Positions 1 to 7,644 of a DNA stretch of 13,144 nt are shown here, piece after piece (within the stretch, counting starts at the first letter, position 1; every line of letters begins with the position of its first letter). The DNA lies in NCBI GenBank assembly GCA_036939755.1, contig JALLAZ010000640.1, positions 1 to 13,144 on the forward strand, given 5' to 3'. A program made the position numbers and the translations under genes. This DNA is from Stephanodiscus triporus (Eukaryota > Bacillariophyta > Thalassiosirophyceae > Thalassiosirales > Thalassiosiraceae). Below the pieces are notes generated by a model that had not been told where the DNA came from, made no database searches, and saw nothing but the letters and a program-made list of their open reading frames with translations.

Positions 1-47
1 TTGGCCGAAAAAGCAGTTGCTGGTGCTGGCGCATCTTAATTTTGAGA

Positions 48-103
48 TACGCCAGAAAATTCCTACGCCAGCAGCTGCTGGCGGTACGCCAGAAAATACC
101 TAC
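48..103. repeat. Direct repeat pair flanking an 18-bp perfect palindrome
   Basis: Two 19-nt direct copies (48-66 and 85-103) of a unit beginning TACGCCAGAAAAT and ending CCTAC differ at one base. Between them, slightly overlapping the first copy, is a perfect 18-bp palindrome, CGCCAGCAGCTGCTGGCG (66-83). The hexamer CGCCAG or its complement recurs several more times in positions 1-103. The block ends 45 bp before the first ATG of the downstream gene. It could be a regulatory protein-binding site, a small foldback element or a decayed tandem repeat; the sequence alone does not decide. Confidence 0.6.
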
Positions 104-147
104 ACCCTTGTGTCCTTGTGTCTTGTGGTGATGGAGGACGATTAAAT

Positions 148-1882
148 ATGGCAATAGGCCGTCGGTATGGAGTTCGCCCCTCCATCCGCCTCCTCCTCCT
201 CCCCTTCCTCGTCGTGGTCGCATTCGCCGGCCCCTCGCCACGCGCCGTCGAAGCGGTCGGCGCGACGTTCATCACGTACGACGGAATCGCATCGATCGAA
301 CGACGACGACGACGACGACCAATGACCCTCGTCGCCCCGGCCCCCGCCGTCGCGGACGACGACTATCCCTCCTCCTCCCGCGCCGCGCGCACGAATCGGG
401 AGACGCTTCGACCGATCCGCGCGGGACTCGTGGGATGCGGCACCATCGCCGCATCCATCGCGATCGGCCTCGCCGAGGCCGACCACGTTCCCCACCTCGC
501 CCGCTTCGGATTGCGACTGTCGTCTATATCGGTCACGCGTCGGTCGGAATCCAAGTCGAGGATGCTCGAGGGTCGGTTCCCGAAGTTCGTGACCGTGTAC
601 GAGTCGGCGTGGGAGGTCGTCGCGGAGTGCGACCTGGTGTTCCTGTGCGTGTTGCCGGATCAGGTGGACGGCGTGTTGGCGGATCTGGCCGAGAGGGGGG
701 TATGGAGGAGGGAGGATCACACGCTCGTCTCGCTGGTGGTACGTCGTCATTGCTGCGTTGTATCATCGTCAGCCGTCCGTCCGTTGATTTGTTATCGTAT
801 TTTTTGGGAACGGATACAAAACGCTTAATTTTCTTACTTACGCACATCACGGCTTATAACGGAATATACACCGATCCTCGTCGAACTTCTCCGCGTCATC
901 ACCTATTTCATTTTATCCGAACAAAAAAAGTCCACGAGCAAGGTGGAGGATCTGATCGAGAGGACCGGCCTGCGTCGAAATTCGGTGTTCAAGCTCATAT
1001 GCCTCCCTCCCATATCGAGGAGGGGGGGCTGCGCGCTCCTGCAGCCGGCGCCAGTCCCTTCCCCGACGACGACGACGCCCGACGGTTCCGACGACGACCG
1101 CGGCGACGATGACGCATCGTCGTCGCGCGCGCGGAGCGATGAGGATGACGCAAACATCGTGAAATCCATCCTGAACGCTTTGGGGGGGTACGTGGAATGT
1201 CGGGACGACAGCGTCATGGACGCCATGATGGTCACGACGTGCATGATGGGACCGATGTACGGCGTCATGCGGAATAATCGCGATTGGTTAGGTGAGTTCG
1301 GAGTCTTGACGCGGAGACGATGCGGTGCATCGGCTTATTCCCATCCCGACGACTTTGGCCGACTGTAATATCCGGCCGGAACTCCGTATTCGCCACGCGT
1401 CCACGCGACGTATTCCAACCATCGCATTACTCACGCAAAATTTTACAACAAATGAATTCGAGCGCAGTGGAAAGGGGAGTATCCCCCGAGGACGCGTCGT
1501 ACTTCGTCGGGAGGTCGTACCTGAGCATGGTACAGGATGCGGAGCGCGACTGCGACGTCAACCCGCGTCGATTCGACGATCTCATCGATGAGCAAACGCC
1601 CGGGGGTTTGAACGAGCAGGTGGGTTCCTCCATGGATTCTCCTCCCAGAGAGATACATGGAGATGAACATGGACCTCTACATTCATTTTCGTGGCATTTT
1701 CTAAATATGTTTGGTCTCGTCCCTTACCCTCTCCTTCGCTTCACTCCCCGTATGAATTTGTCAAGGCATTGGGAAATCTACATCGACAAGGGGTGTTCAA
1801 CTCCTACGATCGGGCCATGGACGCGGTATTGTCGCGGCTGCGTGGCGAATCCGACGGCTCGCTTCCCCCCGACTGTACATGA
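148..1882 (+). CDS. Pyrroline-5-carboxylate-reductase-like NAD(P) oxidoreductase, four exons, probably plastid-targeted
   Basis: Exons 148-738, 931-1291, 1468-1619 and 1766-1882 are joined by GT-AG introns of 192, 176 and 146 bp. All junctions keep frame and give 406 residues. Residues 13-26 are a hydrophobic signal peptide ending VVVA/FAGPS, with Phe just after the likely cleavage site, followed by an Arg- and Asp-rich linker (about 52-90). The Rossmann motif GLVGCGTIAAS is at 93-103. SVTRR after the second strand (128-132) suggests NADP binding. LCVLPDQV (166-173) matches the KPQ-region motif of P5CR. The C-terminal dimerisation domain contains DEQTPGGLNEQ, split by intron 3. P5CR itself makes proline, but this protein is closer to the uncharacterised P5CR-like (NOXRED1-type) branch, so its substrate is unknown. 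A Ser/Asp low-complexity insert (about 240-268) interrupts the N-terminal domain. The start is the first ATG; in-frame codons upstream contain no other ATG. Confidence 0.85.
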
Positions 1883-2096
1883 TAGTTTCGAGTTTGCTTT
1901 TCGAGGAAGTAAGTAAGTATAAATCGTGACGGATCTATAACTGTTTCAAGATTCATAACTCTTTCATTTCCCTATACTTCTCTAATTGTATTCCTCGAGG
2001 CCGATCCCCCATATATGAAAGGATTCCTGTACACCAATCAATATCTTCCTGTTTTTGTCTTATGGACATTCTTCTTCTTTTTCTCCCCAACTTTCA

Positions 2097-3125
2097 TCAT
2101 TCATCATCGTCATTATTGTCCTTCTCATCTTTCTCCTCCTCTTCCTCCTCTTCTTCATCTTCCGAAGTCTTGAACCAGGGAGCCAACCCCCTCTCCTCTT
2201 CCGTGACCCTCGCCCCCTCCACAACTCCCAGCCGTATGGCCTGCCACCCCCCCACGACGCTCGCGGGGCTCAGTGGACTCCACCCCCTCACCGTCCCCTC
2301 CAGGTAGTAAAAGTCGTTTATCGTTCCGGCCCATATCCGCTTCCCCAACCACCCCCCGAAGGACTCCTTGGATATCGAGAAGAACTGTGATGGCACGTCG
2401 ATGGTCCACTTGCCCTTCGAGCCGTCGCCCCATATCGCGGAATTGGTCCCGTCCTCGGTCGTCACGAGGCGGACCCACGTGGTGTCGATGTACTTGGGAT
2501 CGCGGGGCTTGTCGTCCATCAATGTGCCGATCTTCCACTCCGTGTTGTAAAAGTCGCGTTCGGTCAGGAGCTCGAATTCCTCTTCCACCCATTCCATATC
2601 CATATCATCGTCTTCTGGGCGATGTTCGTTAATTTCACCGCCGTATTTTTTTCCGTTGTCGTTGTTGAAATTTTGTTTTATTTAATGTCGGAATCATCGC
2701 GAGGGATCAAATACAATGGTTAGGAGTTGGGACATGGAACTATCTGGGTGAAATCCAAAACATCACATCAACCAGATGACATGAATAACGCCAGGTAAAT
2801 AACACGACACGCGTCATGGACGACAATGCGTACCTTGGAATTCCATCGTCATGGGCGGCGACGCCTCGGCGGCGCTCATGGACAGCATGCTGCCGTTGCT
2901 GCCGATGACGACCCTGACGGGGGGCGCAGTAATCATCGCTGACCTCGTCTTGAGGGCCATCGTCGCCGCCGGAGGCGAGAATGACTCCACACACCATGAT
3001 GATGATGATGAAGATGATGAAGATAAAAAAGACGATGACGATGCGAAGAATAGAATGAATGCGGCTACATTTTTAATGTTGCTTCGGTGGAGGAGGAGGG
3101 GTGGTGGCGATGATGAGATGATCAT
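2097..3125 (-). CDS. Unrecognised, probably plastid-targeted protein with poly-acidic C-terminus, two exons
   Basis: Exon 1 is 3125-2834 and exon 2 is 2614-2097, joined by a 219-bp GT-AG intron in phase 1. This gives 269 residues. The only AG on the minus strand between the in-frame upstream stop and exon 2 gives exactly the right phase, so the join is well supported. Residues 19-33 are a hydrophobic signal segment, followed by a serine run (35-43) and CVES/FSPPAAT, a diatom-like plastid import signature with Phe at position 49. The mature part is rich in Trp, Gly and Thr (YNTEWKIGT, SAIWGDGSKGKW, VRGWSPLSPASVVGGW), compatible with a small beta-rich fold, possibly lipocalin-like (speculative). 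The last 23 residues are almost all acidic. I do not recognise the family. It shares a divergent upstream region with the MsrA-like gene and converges on the P5CR-like gene. Confidence 0.75.
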
Positions 3126-3411
3126 CTTGGCGGAGTGTGCATGCGCTCCAGCTCTATCGTACTACGTACCCATTATGGAGTAGAGTACTTACTAATAATA
3201 TGTTGTGTATCATCTACTCCTATGTACTACTCTAGATACCATAAAAAATGTTACCTACCATCATTCCCATGCTGGCGCCACGAGGCACCTGTTGTATTTA
3301 ATACTAATTCCTATGTAGATTTTTCTAGTGAGTCCATTCCGTTGAAACAGCTGAATAACATGTCTCTCCCTTGGTGTGGTGTGTAGGTAGAGCAATAAAA
3401 AATAATATGGC
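3126..3411. promoter_or_regulatory. Divergent intergenic region between the plastid-protein gene and the MsrA-like gene
   Basis: The start codons of two oppositely oriented genes are 286 bp apart, so both promoters must lie here unless there are unseen 5' exons. The stretch is AT-richer than the flanking exons. It holds a weak inverted repeat, GGAGTAGA at 3177-3184 and TCTACTCC at 3213-3220, and an AATAAAAAATAATATGG run 19-35 bp upstream of the MsrA start that could act as a TATA-like element. No specific regulator site can be named. Confidence 0.4.
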
Positions 3412-4281
3412 ATGCTCCAAATGAAGAAGACGCGTCAAAGATTAATCCTCATAGCGAGCGTCCTCACGGCCCTCGCGGACTGGAGTGCCGCATTCTCGTG
3501 TTTCGGCGCCATCCAGACGCGACGACGGGCGGGCAATAATATCGGCGCTCCCCCCCCACCCCTCGCGATGGCCGTGCGGGAGGCCACGTTCGGCATGGGA
3601 TGCTTCTGGGAGCCGGCCGAATCCCTCCTGAGAAGGCCGGGCGTGCTCGCCACCGCGGTCGGCTACGCGGGGGCTCCGCCCGGCAAGCCGGCGCCGACGT
3701 ACGACGACGTATGCTTCGGGAACGATTGGGTGGAGGCGGTGAGGGTGGCCTACGACGACGAAAAACTGTCGTACGCAGAACTCTTGGACTACTTCTTCGA
3801 GTGCCAGAAGCCCGGATACAAACGACAGTACGCCTCGGTGGTCTTCGCCAACGATGGTGTGGAAGCGAGGGACGCGAGGTCGTGGAAGGAGGAGAGGAGT
3901 AGGGCCTCTTCGGCATTGTCGAAACGGAGAGACGGTGACGCCGATGGTAGTAAGATCACCTCCTACGACATCGTGAACATCGAACCGGCCACGGTATTCT
4001 ACAGGGCGGAAGAATACCATCAGCGATATTGGGAGAAATTTCGATTGCGTGGGCTGATCGGAATCGTCCTGCTCGCGGGGGAAAGCGGGGTTTACAACGA
4101 CTTCGTGTACAAGATGGCGGGGAATGATAATGTTGAACTGTTCGGATTGTCCTTCGACGGTGTATGCGGTGCATTGTTCCTGGCCGGCGCTGGTTGGATG
4201 CTATTGGAAAGGTTGGTGGTGAGGAACGTCAGGGAGCTGAAACCAGGGGATTTGATTTGCGCAGTAGCACCGCGGGAGTAA
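3412..4281 (+). CDS. MSRA: MsrA-like peptide methionine (S)-sulfoxide reductase, plastid-type presequence, C-terminal hydrophobic extension
   Basis: This is a single exon of 289 residues. MsrA enzymes reduce methionine-S-sulfoxide in oxidised proteins, usually recycling through thioredoxin. The family signature GCFW is at 63-66, with C64 as the expected nucleophile. VGYAGAPP, PTYDDVCF, VEAVRVAYD, LLDYFFE, RQYASVVF and AEEYHQRYW follow in MsrA order. Residues 9-27 are hydrophobic and end WSAA/FSCF, so a bipartite plastid presequence is likely. It departs from the family in several ways. The GHAE motif reads DWVE, keeping Glu108 but losing His. The usual D-x-G-T-Q-Y loop is shortened to PGYKRQY, losing the Asp. 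After the MsrA domain (about 214 onward) an extension has a hydrophobic stretch near 250-270, perhaps a membrane anchor. Typical MsrA is about 170-220 residues. The second in-frame ATG (residue 4) has a better start context, and either could be used. Confidence 0.82.
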   Translation: MLQMKKTRQRLILIASVLTALADWSAAFSCFGAIQTRRRAGNNIGAPPPPLAMAVREATFGMGCFWEPAESLLRRPGVLATAVGYAGAPPGKPAPTYDDVCFGNDWVEAVRVAYDDEKLSYAELLDYFFECQKPGYKRQYASVVFANDGVEARDARSWKEERSRASSALSKRRDGDADGSKITSYDIVNIEPATVFYRAEEYHQRYWEKFRLRGLIGIVLLAGESGVYNDFVYKMAGNDNVELFGLSFDGVCGALFLAGAGWMLLERLVVRNVRELKPGDLICAVAPRE

Positions 4282-4436
4282 AATCCAAAAGTCTTTGATG
4301 CACTTAGCATCAACTATGGTTCCCAACCTCCCAATAAACAAACTTATGTTATGTATGGCTAGCATTATACATTGCTACCTTTCTTCTGCGGCTTGTAATG
4401 AAAATTATCGCTATCAGCTATGAGGGCGTTAAAGAG

Positions 4437-5322
4437 CTAGTTGAACGGGATGATACCTTCAATGGCCAAAAAAGCGTTTCGGATAACACTGTCTTTGGAT
4501 CGATTGGCATCAAGTCGGACGACTCTAGTAGTCTCGCTTGAGACTAGTCCCTCAGCCACGCGTTCGAAGGAACACATGATACGCATGCCTAGATTGTCAT
4601 CCTTATCCAATCGCTCATCCCAGGGATTGTAAGTCTTGTTTGGGTTCGCCATTTGATGGATTCGCCTTCGCTCGTGATTGAACGCGATCTCGTCGAATGC
4701 CATCATCCACCTGCAGCAAGAATAATACATTTGGGGGGCGTAAGTCGCCTGGCCAGCGAAGTATGGAGGACTCAAGTGCATCTACTGATTCGATCCCACC
4801 CTCGGCATTCTTCTAGGACACTGAAAGGGCCACAGTGCTGCTGTACCACCGATCAATTACGACTACCAGTAAGCAATCAGCTTGGAAATTACTAAATGTA
4901 TTCGAATCCAGCTGTTTTTGTTGCTGTTTTTCTAATTGTTGCAATTCGTATTGTAGCATGTAATTGCTGACCACGTAGAATGCACGAGCAATAGGGCCAC
5001 CGCGCTTATCAAACACGGGTCGGATCGCGGACAAAGAATCTGTCGGCGTTGCCCAGGCAACAACAGTTGCACCTTTCTGTGAGTATTTTTCTTGCAATCG
5101 TTGCGATAATTGTTTGACCATGGAACTCTTGCCGTATCCATCAAGCCCCCCTACGACAACGATGTAATATTTTACCACTGTTTGCTTCGGCGATGCAGGT
5201 GAAGCTGATAACTCACGCTCCATATCATCGAGGCGCTCTCGAAGACCAGTGCTTCGGCCTTCCTCTTCTTGAGCCGAGCTTCTGCCAACTCTTCGCCTTT
5301 TGGTTTGCCACAGCATCAACAT
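4437..5322 (-). pseudogene. UMP-CMP kinase 2-like (thymidylate-kinase family) gene broken by a stop and a frameshift
   Basis: Enzymes of this family transfer phosphate from ATP to nucleoside monophosphates. The reading frame from 5322 has the P-loop GGLDGYGKSS (residues 58-67), a segment IRPVFDKRGGPIARAFYVV and a DRWYSST motif (157-163), all in the order seen in CMPK2. An in-frame TAG (minus strand, 4815-4813) follows four codons after STV. The same frame then resumes family-like sequence (WPGDLRPPNVLFLLQVDD, then RRDRVQSR) without any need for an intron. Near 4640-4675 the match jumps to another frame, NPWDERLDKDDN, and continues to the usual C-terminal pattern VVRLDANRSKDSV, stopping at 4437. 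The shift fits one inserted base. A 21-nt GT...AG stretch spans the TAG but is far too short for a normal intron. It may be a real pseudogene or an assembly error. An upstream stop in the same frame supports the ATG at 5322. Confidence 0.72.
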
Positions 5323-5477
5323 CGTCCGCTAACGCGACCGAGTCTCAAACCCACCTGTCTTTTGCCGACCTGTCCGTCCTAGCTACGTGAACGTACGCTA
5401 GATACATAATAGCATCAACCTATCCTCAATCGTATCGTATGTTGTAGGCTCCATTTCCGATTTTTCCCCGCACTGCC
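5323..5477. promoter_or_regulatory. Short divergent intergenic region between the broken kinase and the dehydrogenase
   Basis: Only 155 bp separate the two oppositely oriented start codons, so the dehydrogenase promoter must be here or inside the broken kinase. No clear TATA box or repeated site was found. The region contains several CGTA-type tetramers (for example around 5386-5400 and 5430-5445) of unknown meaning. Confidence 0.3.
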
Positions 5478-6633
5478 ATGTCATCCTGGTTGAAACTCAC
5501 TTCCCAAACGGCCGTCATTACAGGGGCTGCATCGGGAATTGGGAGAGGTATATGCATAGATCGTTTTTACATTGCACTCACCAATGATTAATCTCACCCG
5601 TCTCCCAAAATGTAACTACTTCCAGCCACGGCTATTGCATTCGCCGAGCAAGGGTAAGTAAATTCACCAGAGAACTCGATCATCCCTTTGATCTTGACTT
5701 CCGAAATTGCACCGAAATTCTAATTCCATCTTTGGGATGATGTCATGATGTCGAAGCTGTAATCTTTTACTCGCCGATACCGGTGGCCAACACGATAAGT
5801 TAGAAGCGGTCGCAGCAGCATGCCACGAGGCAGCCAGCAGTAACATTTCGATCCATCCATATCTTTGCGACGTCACGAACAAATCGCAAGTCGAAGGGGC
5901 GATAGCGGTGGCTGACGAGATAGCTATCAGGGCTATCTCATCATCGTCTTCTGCAGCGTCCATCCTAGTCAATTGTGCAGGAATCACACGCGACGCTAGA
6001 CTTGCCAACCTTTCGAGTGAAGATTGGGATAGTGTAATAGATGTCAATCTAAAAGGAACCTTCCTGATGTGCCAACAGTTCTGTGAAGCCAGGCGTATCG
6101 ATAAACTTCTTATGCCAGCGGGAGGAACTGGAGGATCAATAATCAATATTGGTTCAGTCGTATCGAAATATGGTAATGTAGGTCAACTCAATTATGCAGC
6201 AAGCAAAGGCGGTGTAGTTGGTCTAACAAAAGCGTTAGCAAAAGAGATGGCACTATCCTCGTGGAAATACGCCACCTCTGTTGAGTGTTTTGGTGACAAC
6301 GACTCCGTTGGTGTAGAGGCTATCATACCGCCAACTGTTCGAGTGAACTGTATTCAGCCAGGTAAGTTTGCTTGTTTATCAACAATGTCTATGCCAGCAG
6401 TACATAATGCATGTAATTATTTCTTCCGTTGGAATTGGGCAGGATTTATAGCAACTCCAATGACTAATGCAGTGCCGGGGAAAATTCTAGCTGAGATGAC
6501 AAGTAAAGTTGCGTTGCGGCGATTGGGTCGTGCGGAGGATGTGGCAAACTTAGTGATTTTTCTAGCAAGTAATGAGCGAAGTGGATACATTACTGGCGAG
6601 TCATTTGAATGCAGTGGAATGATTCGATTATAG
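5478..6633 (+). CDS. Short-chain dehydrogenase/reductase, FabG / HSD17B8-like 3-oxoacyl reductase type, four exons
   Basis: Exons 5478-5547, 5626-5653, 5757-6361 and 6443-6633 are joined by GT-AG introns of 78, 103 and 81 bp. The product has 297 residues. The cofactor motif TGAASGIG (15-22) is assembled in exon 1, and a 28-nt micro-exon supplies the following helix. Asp40 at the end of the second strand favours NAD(H). NCAG is at 105-108, and the likely catalytic tetrad is N130, S166, Y179 and K183 (NYAASKGG). [15 protein letters not shown] is formed only after removing intron 3. [10 protein letters not shown] is the usual C-terminal signature. Such enzymes reduce 3-oxoacyl-ACP or -CoA, or oxidise related hydroxyacyl or steroid substrates; the substrate here is not settled. 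An insert of about 25 residues (199-226) precedes RVNCIQPG. No targeting signal is visible, in contrast to the genes to the left. It ends 61 bp from the converging LRR remnant. Confidence 0.88.
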
Positions 6634-6694
6634 TTACAATACACAAGTAAAGATCATTTCTCATTTTCAAACTAACACCCAGCACCTTCTTATA

Positions 6695-7585
6695 TTAACT
6701 ATCACAATATTGCGAGAGATATTCAACATCCATGAATTCCTCGATAGCATGACTTTCAGTATTGATGCCTTGAAAAAATAATACCTCCGATGACATATTA
6801 CGCATGCCATGAAATGTAGCAGAAATGTTATCAGTCAACGTAAGAATTGCAAGCAACAGTGGTAATAGCTTCTGCTCCAACTCCAACTGCAGCAGTAGAG
6901 CTGGGTTCTCTTTCAGGTGCAAAGCTAATTTCTGCCTGCGAGCTTTCTCCCTTCCCATCCTATTTAATGTTAAAATCGTATCCAATTCCTTCCACTCGTA
7001 CATGTATTTGCAATTAAGGAAGACATGCTTCAAGGTATGGTAACTTTCCGCAACACTTTCCAAGTTTTGTTTGTTAAATATGCATGAAATCAGCGGAGAT
7101 GTAAATGGAATGAATTGTGATGGATGTGTAACTCTTGAGGTTCGAGTTCCTCTGAAGAGCATCGGCCATCGCAGCTAGTCCATTTGCGCTTATGCAATAT
7201 CCGTCTATCCAAAGGCATTCTATGATACTTTTCTCCAGTGCTTGGGAAATTGACTTCACCCCTGCATCACGCAAGTTGTTATTGCTAAGTATAAGAGTTG
7301 TGACTCCTCCTCCTATGTTCATGCCATCGACAATCATCAACTGATGTCGTAGCATAAGTCCAACGAAGTGCGCTCCCGAAGGTCCGATTGAATTGGAGCT
7401 CAAGTCCAAAACCTTGAGTTTGTTATTCGACCGCAATGCTTCTGCCAACATGTGGACGCCTCGACAGCCAAGGTCACCAGACAAAAAATGATTCGAATGA
7501 GACTGTTATCGTTATCATGCAGTCTATTGAGTAAGTTGTCATTGAGATTGGTCGGCATGAAAATAGGCCTTGCCAGCACCTTCAT
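6695..7585 (-). pseudogene. Leucine-rich-repeat (RNI / NLRC3-like) gene fragment with frameshift
   Basis: Three minus-strand frame segments read as one LRR protein. The first, from ATG 7585, has NLNDNLLNRLHDNDNSLIRII. The second (from about 7493 to 7140) has clear ribonuclease-inhibitor-type repeats, with LKVLDLSSNSIGPSGA, TTLILSNNNLRDAGV and NGLAAMADALQRNSNL. The third (about 7060-6695) has HTLKHVFLNCKY, then NRMGREKARRQ, a charged and leucine-rich tail common after such repeats. Segments 1 and 2 are separated by a run of six T (minus strand, complement of 7483-7488); five T would join them, giving IILSGDLG. Segments 2 and 3 may be separated by an intron near 7060-7140, but no GT-AG pair keeps phase cleanly, so a second lesion is possible. 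An in-frame stop just above 7585 and the adjacent transposon suggest that the 5' part is missing. LRR proteins bind other proteins; the partner is unknown. Confidence 0.6.
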
Positions 7586-7644
7586 CCTTTGTTGGAAGGT
7601 GGCGTGACATGGAGTTCTCTTTAGTTAGATGGCTGGTTTTGGCA

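Noticed and set aside
142..750. Long minus-strand open frame opposite the P5CR-like exon 1
   Set aside because: It lies wholly opposite a conserved exon, is rich in Arg, Gly and Glu as GC-rich antisense frames are, and has no recognisable motif.
2055..2390. Plus-strand Ser- and Leu-rich open frames over 2055-2390
   Set aside because: They are the antisense of the acidic tail and C-terminal region of the spliced minus-strand gene; runs of TCC and TTC codons mirror Glu/Asp runs.
3177..3220. Inverted repeat GGAGTAGA / TCTACTCC as a terminator or operator
   Set aside because: The arms are only 8 bp with a 28-bp loop in an AT-rich intergenic region; this is readily expected by chance.
3442..4020. 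Minus-strand open frames opposite the MsrA-like gene
   Set aside because: They mirror a high-GC coding exon and show no domain; the plus strand has the GCFW and other MsrA motifs.
4805..4825. A 21-nt in-frame GT...AG segment spanning the TAG in the kinase as an ultra-short intron
   Set aside because: It is far shorter than the 78-219 bp introns seen in this window, and it would not cure the second lesion near 4640-4675.
6362..6442. The 27 residues starting KFACL as part of the dehydrogenase protein
   Set aside because: They split the conserved PGFIATPM motif and are bounded by GTAAGT and CAG; removing them restores the family pattern exactly.
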